Positions 7,212 to 14,012 of a DNA stretch of 54,908 nt are shown one piece after another. The DNA is from a virus. The stretch is from IMG/VR virus record IMGVR_UViG_3300015245_000530, positions 1 to 54,908 of that record; one strand, 5' to 3'. The notes beneath the pieces were generated by a model that worked only from the letters and a program-made list of their open reading frames with translations, was not told the DNA's origin and did not search any database. The translations under genes were made by a program, and so were the position numbers. Each line of letters starts with the position of its first letter. Within the stretch, counting starts at the first letter, position 1.

Positions 7212-7507
7212 GCACCGCCGAGGCCGCCGAGGTAGCCGAGCTCGCGGGCTTGCTGCGCGAGGTGATGAGATGGTACCGCGACGCCACCAAGCAGGACGAG
7301 GTCATCCTCTCCCGCAACCTGAGCCACGACGCTTTCTGCGACGCCTACCTCAACGGCGAGGTCACAGCGGCCGGCGCCGAGCGCACCGACGGCGGCGACG
7401 CGTGGCATGACCTCGCCGGCATCATCGCGCGCGCCGAGGTCGCGCTGAGCACCACGAGGAAGGCGGTCCGGGCCAGGGCCGCCAAAGACCGCAGGAGGAA
7501 AGCATGA
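7208..7507 (+). CDS. Small helical hypothetical protein
   Basis: 99 residues from a GTG at 7208 that overlaps the preceding stop (GTGA). I prefer it to an upstream in-frame ATG at 7145 because that stretch is antisense-like and embedded in the preceding gene. The product is helical: AAEVAELAGLLREVMRWYRD, a middle with DAFCDAYLNGEV, and a basic C-terminus (RARAAKDRRRKA). No known domain. The overlap with the next ATG (AGCATGAGC near 7504) shows tight packing. Confidence 0.6.
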   Translation: MSTAEAAEVAELAGLLREVMRWYRDATKQDEVILSRNLSHDAFCDAYLNGEVTAAGAERTDGGDAWHDLAGIIARAEVALSTTRKAVRARAAKDRRRKA

Positions 7508-7758
7508 GCGTTGAGGGAATGCAGGTCCTAAAGACCGACATCGCGGCGATGCTGAGGGACGCCGTCGCGACCGGGTCAATCAGGGGCGAGGAGGCCGGCG
7601 CCGTGCTGGTGTTTCTGCTGGCGAAGATGGTGGCGCAAACGGTCGACGAGGAGACGCGCGTCGACCTGGTCGTGACGATCGTCGAGAACTTCAGCGCCGC
7701 CGTCCAGTTCGAGATGGACAACCTCAAGACCAACCCGACAATGGAAACTATGCAGTGA
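7504..7758 (+). CDS. Small acidic hypothetical protein
   Basis: 84 residues, no recognised family. It is helical and amphipathic, with a hydrophobic helix AGAVLVFLLAKMVAQTV followed by VDLVVTIVENFSAAVQFEMD; this looks like a dimerising or four-helix fold rather than a membrane anchor, because charged residues interrupt it. Overlaps the previous gene by four bases. After it there is a 68-base gap before the next gene, the first real gap since 4887. Confidence 0.6.
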   Translation: MSVEGMQVLKTDIAAMLRDAVATGSIRGEEAGAVLVFLLAKMVAQTVDEETRVDLVVTIVENFSAAVQFEMDNLKTNPTMETMQ

Positions 7759-7826
7759 TGCGAGGCTGTTGACGCGGCGCCAATTCGGGACAAAGTGTCG
7801 ACGCGTAAACAAGAGGAGAAGACCTG

Positions 7827-8036
7827 ATGTCGGTTAGTCGGAAACTATTCGTCGTTTGGTTTGTGGTGATGAGCTTGTTCGCAACTCACGAAGCTTGCGC
7901 CCAGTGGCGCTGCGCCGGCTGCTACCGCAATTGGGGGCCGACCGCGTCGTATCCGCGCTCGAACAACTGGCGCATGGGCTACAGCGTGTGGCGCGGTTGG
8001 GGGAACCGCGGAGGATACGGGTTCTACGGTCGCTAA
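7827..8036 (+). CDS. Small exported Gly/Tyr/Trp-rich protein
   Basis: 69 residues with a good Shine-Dalgarno (GAGGAG eight bases before the ATG). The first 25 residues form a signal peptide: a KLFVVWFVVMSLFA core and an EACA cleavage site. The mature part is about 44 residues, with two cysteines (WRCAGCYRN) and many Gly, Arg, Tyr and Trp (YSVWRGWGNRGGYGFYGR). Such tiny exported proteins are common in Hyphomicrobiales but unusual in a phage early operon. It is probably a moron affecting the envelope; function unknown. A 107-base gap follows. Confidence 0.6.
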   Translation: MSVSRKLFVVWFVVMSLFATHEACAQWRCAGCYRNWGPTASYPRSNNWRMGYSVWRGWGNRGGYGFYGR

Positions 8037-8143
8037 TGACGCACCGGGCACGGTACGGGTGGCGCGCGAAGCTCAAGTGGCGCCATCCGCGCAAGTCAAG
8101 CATCCAGTCCAGATTCACAGAATCGTTAACGGAGGAACGTGCC

Positions 8144-9121
8144 ATGGACGCAACGACCGCAACGACGCCGCCCCCGGAGCGGACCACGCCGAGGGCGCAC
8201 GCGCCAGGCATCTACATCGGCCTCCCGGCCGACGAATACCACGGGGACGAGGCGTTGGGCTCGACTGATATCAGGGCGCTCCGGCGCGGCATCAAGTTCG
8301 TCCACCAGGACACGCCCGCCACCGTGCTCGGCACCGCCATGCACATGCTGGTCCTCGACGGGCGCGACGCCTTCAACGCCGCCTACCACCGCCGGCCGGG
8401 CGAGTACGCGGACATGTCCACGGGGGACAAGAGCAAGATGACGAAGGCGCTCAAGGCCGAATACCCGTTCATGGAGATACTCCCGGCCGAGGACTACGAC
8501 CTGTGCGTCGACTCGCTCAAGATCATCGACGGGAACCCCGACCTCGCCGGCTGCATGCTGGGCGGCCTGTCCGAGGTATCGGTGTTCTGGGAGCGCGACG
8601 GGTTCCGGCTGAAGTGCAGGTTCGACAAGCTCAAGCTCAACGGGGTCGGCGACCTCAAGACCATCGCCAACGAGCGCCACAAGAACCTCGAAGAGGCCTG
8701 CCTCTACGACATCAAATACCGTCAATACGGCATGCAGGCGGCGCATTACCTCGATGGCCGATCGCGTCTGCCGGCGCTGCTCAAGAACGGGTGCGTCTAC
8801 GACGGCGCCACGGGCGAGGCGCTGTCCAGGAAGGACGGCCCCAAAGCGGTCCTCGACTACCTCGACAAGGTCGCCGCCAAGGGGGGGAATTCTGCCTTCC
8901 AGTTCGTGTTCCTGCAGAAGGAGCCGCCGGCCACCACCTGGTCCACCTTCTTCGACTCGACCGATCCCCTGATAGAGTTGTGGCGCGACCACGTCGACTC
9001 GGCGTTGGCCCGGTACCCAGCGCACCTCGACAAGTTCCACGCGCCCGGGGGATGGTCGACAATCGAGCCGGTCCGCAAGGTGGTGATGTCCGATTTCCCG
9101 GGCGGGGAGTTCGGGTGGTGA
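8144..9121 (+). CDS. RecE/exonuclease VIII-like PD-(D/E)XK nuclease
   Basis: 325 residues from the ATG at 8144, chosen because GGAGG lies eight bases upstream; longer in-frame starts lack this. It resembles the DUF3799/RecE C-terminal nuclease family that degrades duplex DNA 5'-to-3' to create single strands for annealing. Visible parts: substrate-entry region GIYIGLPADEYHGDEALGST, LGTAMHMLVLDG (motif I region), RLKCRFDKLK, the catalytic GVGDLKTIAN (D-x-K), and YGMQAAHYLDG (the Q-x-x-x-Y motif of RecB-like nucleases). Length fits stand-alone phage members. The large conserved protein at 10599, three kilobases downstream, is a candidate partner. Confidence 0.85.
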   Translation: MDATTATTPPPERTTPRAHAPGIYIGLPADEYHGDEALGSTDIRALRRGIKFVHQDTPATVLGTAMHMLVLDGRDAFNAAYHRRPGEYADMSTGDKSKMTKALKAEYPFMEILPAEDYDLCVDSLKIIDGNPDLAGCMLGGLSEVSVFWERDGFRLKCRFDKLKLNGVGDLKTIANERHKNLEEACLYDIKYRQYGMQAAHYLDGRSRLPALLKNGCVYDGATGEALSRKDGPKAVLDYLDKVAAKGGNSAFQFVFLQKEPPATTWSTFFDSTDPLIELWRDHVDSALARYPAHLDKFHAPGGWSTIEPVRKVVMSDFPGGEFGW

Positions 9122-9495
9122 CGGCGACCAGATCGTTCCTGGCGCCGATGGGCGCGCTCGACAACAAGCCGGTTTATGGCGCCCCTTGCAACGGTTGCGG
9201 CCTGTGCTGCATAGCGTCGCTCTGCGCCCTGGGCCAGCACGTGTTCGGGCGCATCGAGGGCCCCTGCCCCGCGCTCGGCATAGATGACGACCTGAAGTCC
9301 TCGTGCGGCCTCGTCACCGCCTCTACACCGGAGATGTCCGCGGCCGCGAAGTTGATCATCGGCGCCGGCGACGGGTGCGACGCGAGGTTCGACGGCGAGC
9401 CGCAGAATCAGGAGACGGTCGATAAGTTCACGACGATCGTGTTGCGGACCGCGCGCGCGTTCAAGCAGGCCAAGTTCATGTGGGGAATGAGATGA
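9118..9495 (+). CDS. YkgJ-like cysteine-cluster protein
   Basis: 125 residues from a GTG at 9118 overlapping the nuclease stop. The N-terminal APCNGCGLCCIASLC is the CxxCxxCC-type cluster of the YkgJ/UPF0153 zinc- or iron-chelating family, followed by GPCPAL and a further cysteine pair. A C-terminal helix (IVLRTARAFKQAKF) completes it. Relatives bind metal, but their role is unknown. Here it is translationally coupled to the RecE-like nuclease, so a role in recombination or a redox-sensitive accessory role is conceivable but unproven. Confidence 0.65.
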   Translation: MTATRSFLAPMGALDNKPVYGAPCNGCGLCCIASLCALGQHVFGRIEGPCPALGIDDDLKSSCGLVTASTPEMSAAAKLIIGAGDGCDARFDGEPQNQETVDKFTTIVLRTARAFKQAKFMWGMR

Positions 9496-9496
9496 G

Positions 9497-9685
9497 TTGG
9501 GAGTTGCAGGTCAGAAATTAGATTTGAGCAGGGGAACCGCCAAGGACTTGCGCACAGGCATCACGCGCCCGCTAGCATCCACGTTGGATGGAGACATCGA
9601 TTGCTTTCTGGGGGCGACCATTCTGTCACCCATGCAATGGCCGCACCCCATCGATCAGAATCCGATGCCAGAGAATACTCGATGA
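9497..9685 (+). CDS. Doubtful small ORF
   Basis: 62 residues; the stop overlaps the next ATG, the only positional support. Composition is not strongly protein-like and no motif is visible. A nine-codon frame (ATG at 9492, MSWELQVRN then TAG) begins at the previous gene's stop, so this stretch may be a small gene broken by a frameshift. The DNA is AT-richer than its surroundings. Confidence 0.25.
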   Translation: MGVAGQKLDLSRGTAKDLRTGITRPLASTLDGDIDCFLGATILSPMQWPHPIDQNPMPENTR

Positions 9686-9879
9686 GCTCCTCCCAGATCA
9701 GAGGTGGATTCGAATTCTCGTGTGATGCCTGCGGAGAGGTGTGGGTACCACCAAAACTTGGTCGCGGATCGGAGAGGCGAGACTTTCAAGAATGCTGGGG
9801 CGACGCCAAAGAGGCTGGATGGAGAGCGCACCGCAATAAACTCGGAGATTTTGAACATCGATGTCCCGACTGTCGATAG
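9682..9879 (+). CDS. Small zinc-finger-like protein
   Basis: 65 residues from the ATG at 9682. Two CxxC pairs bracket the product: FSCDACGEVW near the start and HRCPDCR at the very end, so a zinc ribbon formed by both ends is likely. The intervening helix DFQECWGDAKEAGWRAH is the standard pattern of small phage proteins of this kind. It ends in TAG and overlaps the next gene by 19 bases. Function unknown. Confidence 0.65.
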   Translation: MSSSQIRGGFEFSCDACGEVWVPPKLGRGSERRDFQECWGDAKEAGWRAHRNKLGDFEHRCPDCR

Positions 9880-10061
9880 GTGTATCCGTCGAGAGGACCG
9901 CGATCGCCTTCGCCGACGGCGCGGTCGACGTGCTGTCCCCCGACGTCAAGCTCAGCATGGCGTTCATGAAGTCCAGGATCGCCAACATCGGCGAGAGTAA
10001 CGAGGACCGGCAATCCCGGGTGGTGCGCGTGCGCGTCGAGGTTCTGCGGGAGGAGACATGA
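9861..10061 (+). CDS. Small hypothetical protein
   Basis: 66 residues, no recognised domain. Begins with a strand-rich segment SIGVSVERTAIAFADGAVDV, then KLSMAFMKSRIANIG, and ends in basic strands (RVVRVRVEVLREE). The ATG lies inside the 3' end of the preceding zinc-finger-like gene, and the stop overlaps the next ATG (ATGA). Codon use matches the rest of the operon. Confidence 0.55.
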   Translation: MSRLSIGVSVERTAIAFADGAVDVLSPDVKLSMAFMKSRIANIGESNEDRQSRVVRVRVEVLREET

Positions 10062-10474
10062 GCTCCCGTCGCCGGCATGGCAATCCGCCGAAGCTCATGA
10101 GCGTCTTCGAGGCGTGCGAAATCGCCTCGGCGATGATCCGGGCGGCGGGATTTGAGCTGCGTTACCAATCCGCCATCAGCGAGACGCGGTACTTCGGGTG
10201 GCCGGGCCGCGAGGGGACGCTCAGGGTGTCGGCGCACAAGAGGAAACGCGGCGCCAACGGGTTGCCGCCCATCATCGCGCGAGTGACTTTCCACGACGCG
10301 AGCGAGCCCGGCACGGTCTCGATGGACGAGGTCCGCATGGACAACACCGTCGCCAACGCCATCGGCCGGTACATGCTCAGGTCGGCGGAGCCGCCGTTTC
10401 AAACATACCGATGCATGAGCGGCGCATGGGGCGGCGGCGCCACTGTTGACTGCGCGGCCAGCGCCGGCGCTTAA
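10058..10474 (+). CDS. Hypothetical protein
   Basis: 138 residues, family not recognised. N-terminus basic (SSRRRHGNPPK), then a helix FEACEIASAMIRAAGFEL, a strand-rich middle (ETRYFGWPGREGTLRVSAHK; ARVTFHDA) and a helix NAIGRYMLRS. The pattern suggests a small alpha-beta fold. It is the last gene before a 46- to 124-base interval that contains an AT-rich patch (TTAAATAATCT near 10472) and a short hairpin (CTCCCAAAGGGAG, about 10499-10511), a possible internal promoter or processing site. Confidence 0.55.
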   Translation: MSSRRRHGNPPKLMSVFEACEIASAMIRAAGFELRYQSAISETRYFGWPGREGTLRVSAHKRKRGANGLPPIIARVTFHDASEPGTVSMDEVRMDNTVANAIGRYMLRSAEPPFQTYRCMSGAWGGGATVDCAASAGA

Positions 10475-10598
10475 ATAATCTCGAGCGGAGGGGCGAGCTC
10501 CCAAAGGGAGAACGCGCGCGGTGAAGTCAGACCGAATGGCCCCAATGACAAGGGCCGCCCTCCGGCCAGTTTCTCAAACCCTCGACGAGGAGACCACA

Positions 10599-12074
10599 GT
10601 GGCAACGACACCGAGACCGCTCGACGACGATAGCTTCGCGGACGCCATGGACCGCGACAGCCGCCAGGCGATGACCACGTTCGTGGAGTCGGGGCGGCGC
10701 GGGCAGGACGAGGAGCGATTGCCGGAGATCTCGTTCCAATCCCCCGCCTCCCGCGTGTTCGGCGCGCAGAAGGTCGCCGTCTACCGGGACGAGGAGCGCG
10801 TGAAGCTCAGGCTCGTGACCGCGGCGGCGATGGCAGGGAAGAACTGGTACTACAGCTGGCCGGTCAAGGGCGATGGGGGCAAGACGGAATGGGTCGAGGG
10901 GCCGTCCATCAAGCTCGTCGACGACCTCGTGACGATCTACGGCAACTGCTACCTCGGGACACCGCATATGGAGGAGACGTCCACGCACTGGCGGTTCTAC
11001 TCGTCCTTCACGGACTACGAGACCGGAACCACCCGCGAACTCCAATACAACCAGCGCAAGAGCCAACGCCAGAGCAAGAAGATGGACATCGGCAGGCAGG
11101 AAGACATCGCCTTCCAGATCGGTCAGTCCAAGTCGCAGCGCAACGTGGTGAGACACGCGCTGCAAACATGGTGCGACTTCGCCATGCACGAGGCCAAGCG
11201 CTCGCTGACGGACAAGATCGGCAAGGACCTTCTGAGGTGGAGGGACGACGTCGTGTCGGGCCTCAACCGCGCGAACATAGAATTGGGGCGCGTCGAAAGA
11301 ATCCTCGGAAGGACCTGCGACCGGTGGCTCGTATCGGACGTCGCCGCCGTCATCTCCACCATGAAGACGATAGCCGACGGTTTCCAAACCTGGGACGAGG
11401 CGTTCCCGCCGACGTCCGGCACCACCAGCCCGATGGCCGGCGAGGAGGCCGGCGACGGGGAGGACGGCGAAGCCGAAACCGCCGCGAGCAAAGACAGGGT
11501 ACCTGCCGGTCGTTCCACTCCGCCCCCCCCGGCAGGCAACGGCGCGGCGACCGGGCCTCAGCCCCCGGCCGCCGCGAGTCGCCGGGAAGACGAGCCCGAC
11601 CCCGGCGAGCAGGTGGACGGCCAAGACAGGCAACCGCGGACCCCAAGCGAGCCGGCGAAATCCGACCTGCCCCCAGAAGGGGTCGCCGCGGCCGGGAAAC
11701 AGGCCGCCGGAGAGCCGGACAACCGGGCGGCGAAGGACACGCCCTCGGATAGCCAGGACGCCCTGAAGCCGGCCGGCGAAGGCGGCAAGGCCAGGAAACC
11801 GAAGAAGGCCGACCCTCCCGCGGCCGCCGAGATCGCCCCGGGCCCGGGCGCAGAGGTGTTCGACAACCCCGGCCGCAAGACGGGGGACGAGTACGTCGCC
11901 TACTTCGGCCGGTGGGTCGCTGCGGCCACGAGCCTCACAGACATCGCCGACCGCTGGGCCAGGGAGCGCAACCTGCGCAACGCCCTGAGCACGGGACCCC
12001 TGAACGAGGAGCAGCTCAGGGCGGCGTTCAACCTCCGGGCCGAGGCCGAGGCCAGGATCAAGGGGGCAGCGTGA
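10599..12074 (+). CDS. Conserved phage protein, candidate recombination (annealing) partner
   Basis: 491 residues from the GTG at 10599, preferred because GAGGAG lies six bases upstream; a longer version could start at 10521. Residues about 25-250 form a conserved domain known from many alphaproteobacterial and betaproteobacterial phages: WVEGPSIKLVDDLVTIYGNC, then RKSQRQSKKMDIGRQEDIAF, QIGQSKSQRNVVRHALQTW and EAKRSLTDKIGK. Its activity is not established to my knowledge. Placement after a RecE-like nuclease makes a single-strand annealing role reasonable inference. Residues about 270-420 are a long Pro/Ala/Glu-rich disordered linker, and the last 60 residues form a small helical domain (YFGRWVAAATSLTDIADRWA). 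It overlaps the next gene (TGATG). Confidence 0.7.
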   Translation: MATTPRPLDDDSFADAMDRDSRQAMTTFVESGRRGQDEERLPEISFQSPASRVFGAQKVAVYRDEERVKLRLVTAAAMAGKNWYYSWPVKGDGGKTEWVEGPSIKLVDDLVTIYGNCYLGTPHMEETSTHWRFYSSFTDYETGTTRELQYNQRKSQRQSKKMDIGRQEDIAFQIGQSKSQRNVVRHALQTWCDFAMHEAKRSLTDKIGKDLLRWRDDVVSGLNRANIELGRVERILGRTCDRWLVSDVAAVISTMKTIADGFQTWDEAFPPTSGTTSPMAGEEAGDGEDGEAETAASKDRVPAGRSTPPPPAGNGAATGPQPPAAASRREDEPDPGEQVDGQDRQPRTPSEPAKSDLPPEGVAAAGKQAAGEPDNRAAKDTPSDSQDALKPAGEGGKARKPKKADPPAAAEIAPGPGAEVFDNPGRKTGDEYVAYFGRWVAAATSLTDIADRWARERNLRNALSTGPLNEEQLRAAFNLRAEAEARIKGAA

Positions 12075-12292
12075 TGGGAACCAGGAGCGGCGCACGCCAC
12101 AGAAGGGGCCAGACGTCGAAGTTGAAATTGGACGCCGACAAGATCGCCGTGATCCTCAAGGGGTACGTGGAGCACAGGCGCACGCGCGACGTCGCCGCGC
12201 AGCTCCGCGTGAGCGAGGTCACCGTGAAGCGGTACTACTCGGAGTGGATGGACGAGTGGGTTCACCGGAACCCGATAGTCGTCGGCAGGTGA
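12074..12292 (+). CDS. Small helix-turn-helix protein
   Basis: 72 residues from the ATG at 12074 inside TGATG; a GTG at 12071 is an alternative. A clear HTH of the resolvase/transposase-like type occupies the second half: KIAVILKGYVEHRRTRDVAAQ, then LRVSEVTVKRYYSEWM. The N-terminus is basic (GTRSGARHRRGQTSK). Probably a DNA-binding regulator or recruitment factor. It is coupled to the large gene upstream, and a GTG start follows five bases after its stop. Confidence 0.65.
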   Translation: MGTRSGARHRRGQTSKLKLDADKIAVILKGYVEHRRTRDVAAQLRVSEVTVKRYYSEWMDEWVHRNPIVVGR

Positions 12293-12296
12293 CGGC

Positions 12297-12671
12297 GTGC
12301 ACCGCTGGGGAGAGCCCGACCGGCAGCGCGACCACACCGACCGCGCCTGCCTAAAAGGTTGCGGGTGGACGAGGCGGACGCGCAAGGAGCCGCCGCAATA
12401 CTGGACGGAGTGGTGGCGCGATGGGGAGCGTGTAGACTTGGACAAGACCCCGCCCTGCGGAGCCGCGAATGGTCATGGGCAACAAGCGCAAGCGCCACCG
12501 GCCGCCCGGGACGAAGCGGGTGATCGTCGACGCTATGCGGGGGATGGACGCGGCGCACGCGTTGGACGACCAGAACTTGGCGCTGCCGGACCGGGAAGTC
12601 GCCGCCCGGGAGCGCCAGAGGACGAGGCGCAGGACGGCGGCGGCGAAGAGCATAGCATGGGGCCTTTCCAA
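12297..12671 (+). other. Cys/Trp-rich open frame running in frame into the exonuclease
   Basis: From a GTG at 12297 with AGGTGA just upstream, the first 55 residues look like a real small protein: CLKGCGWTRRT, then QYWTEWWRDGERVDLDKTPP and a third cysteine. This matches the short zinc-ribbon-like phage proteins that end soon after a TPxC motif. No stop follows; the frame continues through an Ala/Gly/Arg-rich stretch that looks like the shadow of the overlapping gene at 12469 and enters the DnaQ-like gene in frame. Either a stop was lost, making a fused 372-residue protein, or the DnaQ-like gene simply starts at 12672. Confidence 0.4.
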
Positions 12672-12675
12672 ATGA
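12469..12675 (+). CDS. Small basic hypothetical protein
   Basis: 68 residues; ATG 12469 with GGAG six bases upstream (second ATG at 12475). Very basic ends (GNKRKRHRPPGTKRVIVDAM; ARERQRTRRRTAAAKS) flank an acidic middle (MDAAHALDDQNLALPDRE). Its stop overlaps the DnaQ-like ATG, the usual coupling in this operon. Amino-acid composition is much more protein-like here than in the other two frames. Possibly nucleic-acid binding. Confidence 0.55.
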   Translation: MVMGNKRKRHRPPGTKRVIVDAMRGMDAAHALDDQNLALPDREVAARERQRTRRRTAAAKSIAWGLSK

Positions 12676-13415
12676 CGACGCTCATCAGGGTGTTCGACTG
12701 CGAGACCACCGGGCTCAACCCCGCCACGCACCGCATCTGCGAGGTCGCGACGGTCGACCTGGAGGTGAATGAACCGACCGAGGAATCAAAGGCCCGCGGC
12801 TACAATCAGACGGTCGTTCAACGCGGCGAGATGTGGTCCTCGCTCGTCGACCCCGGCGTACCGATCCCGCCCGAGGCGGCCGGCGTGCATGGAATTGTCG
12901 ACGACATGGTCAAGGGGAAGCCGGCGATCGGCGACCTGGCAGAGTACATCAAGCGCGGCCCTCCGGATTTCTACTGCGCGCACGTCGCCAAGTTTGATTC
13001 CTCGTTCTTTCGGCCGGCGGCCATCCCTTGGCTCTGTACCTATAAAATAGCCCTGTGGCTCTGGCCAGACTGCCCGGTGCACAAGAACGCGGTGCTGCGG
13101 TACTGGCTCAAGCTCAAGTTCGCGGAAGATCCCGGGGTCCCGCACCGGGCGCTGCCCGACGCCATCATCACCGCCGCCGTCCTGCGCCGCGCCATCATGG
13201 AGGGCGCGGCTGTCGAGGAGATGGCTCGGGTGAGCGAGGCGCCGGCGTTCCTTCCTCGCCTCACGTTCGGCGAGCATGCCATGAAGCCCATCGCCGACGT
13301 TCCCGACAGCTACCTGTCGTGGATACTCCAACCCAAGCAGGCGGGCATGAACGAGGACGTGCGCCACACGGCCTACCACGAGCTGCAGCGGCGGCGGATC
13401 GCCAAGTCTGGATGA
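12672..13415 (+). CDS. DnaQ-like DEDDh 3'-5' exonuclease
   Basis: 247 residues. It would remove nucleotides from DNA or RNA 3' ends with two metal ions. Exo I is VFDCETTGL (residues 7-15, catalytic Asp and Glu), Exo II is YCAHVAKFDSSFF (catalytic Asp), and Exo III is HRALPDAIITA with the H-x4-D spacing of the DEDDh class. A HGIVDDMVKGKPAI segment is also typical. About 60 extra C-terminal residues carry a helical region (WILQPKQAGMNEDVRHTAY) found in phage and MazG-less exonucleases. It could proofread for host polymerase or trim recombination intermediates. The ATG overlaps the stop of the small basic gene. Confidence 0.88.
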   Translation: MTTLIRVFDCETTGLNPATHRICEVATVDLEVNEPTEESKARGYNQTVVQRGEMWSSLVDPGVPIPPEAAGVHGIVDDMVKGKPAIGDLAEYIKRGPPDFYCAHVAKFDSSFFRPAAIPWLCTYKIALWLWPDCPVHKNAVLRYWLKLKFAEDPGVPHRALPDAIITAAVLRRAIMEGAAVEEMARVSEAPAFLPRLTFGEHAMKPIADVPDSYLSWILQPKQAGMNEDVRHTAYHELQRRRIAKSG

Positions 13416-13699
13416 CGCCCATGACGATCTTCCGCTCGCCCCTCCGCGTCCTGAGAACGCAGGCCGAGAAAATAGCGAAGATGCTCAAGGCCGCCGAGCG
13501 CGGAGAGGTAGTGGCTGCCGACCCGGGCGGGAATATCGCGGCGGCCCGCGTGGGGGAAAGCGTGACCTTCGCCATCGCGATGGACGACAAGATACTCAAG
13601 ATCGAAATGTCGTGGGCCGCAATCCGCGACACCAGCGAATCCGGGATCGCCGAGTACATTCTCAGGCAGATGAGGGATGACCGCGACGTCGCCAATTGA
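13412..13699 (+). CDS. Small hypothetical protein
   Basis: 95 residues from the ATG at 13412 overlapping the exonuclease stop; a second ATG nine bases on is possible. Seen: a basic helix RVLRTQAEKIAKMLKAAERG, strands VGESVTFAIAMDDKILKIEM and a C-terminal helix IAEYILRQMRDDRD. No recognised family. The small alpha-beta layout and the coupling suggest an early accessory factor. Confidence 0.55.
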   Translation: MTPMTIFRSPLRVLRTQAEKIAKMLKAAERGEVVAADPGGNIAAARVGESVTFAIAMDDKILKIEMSWAAIRDTSESGIAEYILRQMRDDRDVAN

Positions 13700-13814
13700 G
13701 GGAATAACCACGCGCGATGATGATCCAGACGAGACGGCTGGACGCGCCCTCTACCGAGCAAGCGCGGAGACGACAACGAGAACCTCAAACGCCATAGCTG
13801 GACGGAGAGTGACC

Positions 13815-13991
13815 ATGAACGCGTATTGCCATGACCGCAGACAACACCTGTTACAGAACAACGAGCAACTCATGATTGCTCTCGCCAAGGCCGAGAACGT
13901 GCGCCTGCGCCGGCAGGTCGCCGACATGGCGGCGGAGAAGGCGATGCTCCAGGCCGCTGTTGACGCCGCGGGCAAGACCGACAAAACCTAA
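13815..13991 (+). CDS. Short coiled-coil protein
   Basis: 58 residues from the ATG at 13815, chosen for GGAG seven bases upstream; an in-frame ATG at 13677 would overlap the previous gene and adds an unstructured tail. Heptad-like leucine and alanine spacing runs through QLMIALAKAENVRLRRQVAD and MAAEKAMLQAAVDAA, so a dimeric coiled coil is likely. Ends 22 bases before the ParB-like gene. Confidence 0.5.
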   Translation: MNAYCHDRRQHLLQNNEQLMIALAKAENVRLRRQVADMAAEKAMLQAAVDAAGKTDKT

Positions 13992-14012
13992 CGGGACACG
14001 AAGGAGAACGAC

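Noticed and set aside
10527-12095. 522-residue minus-strand frame opposite the large conserved protein
   Set aside because: It is antisense to a gene with strong protein blocks; composition is Arg/Gly/Pro-rich as in GC-rich shadow frames and shows no motif.
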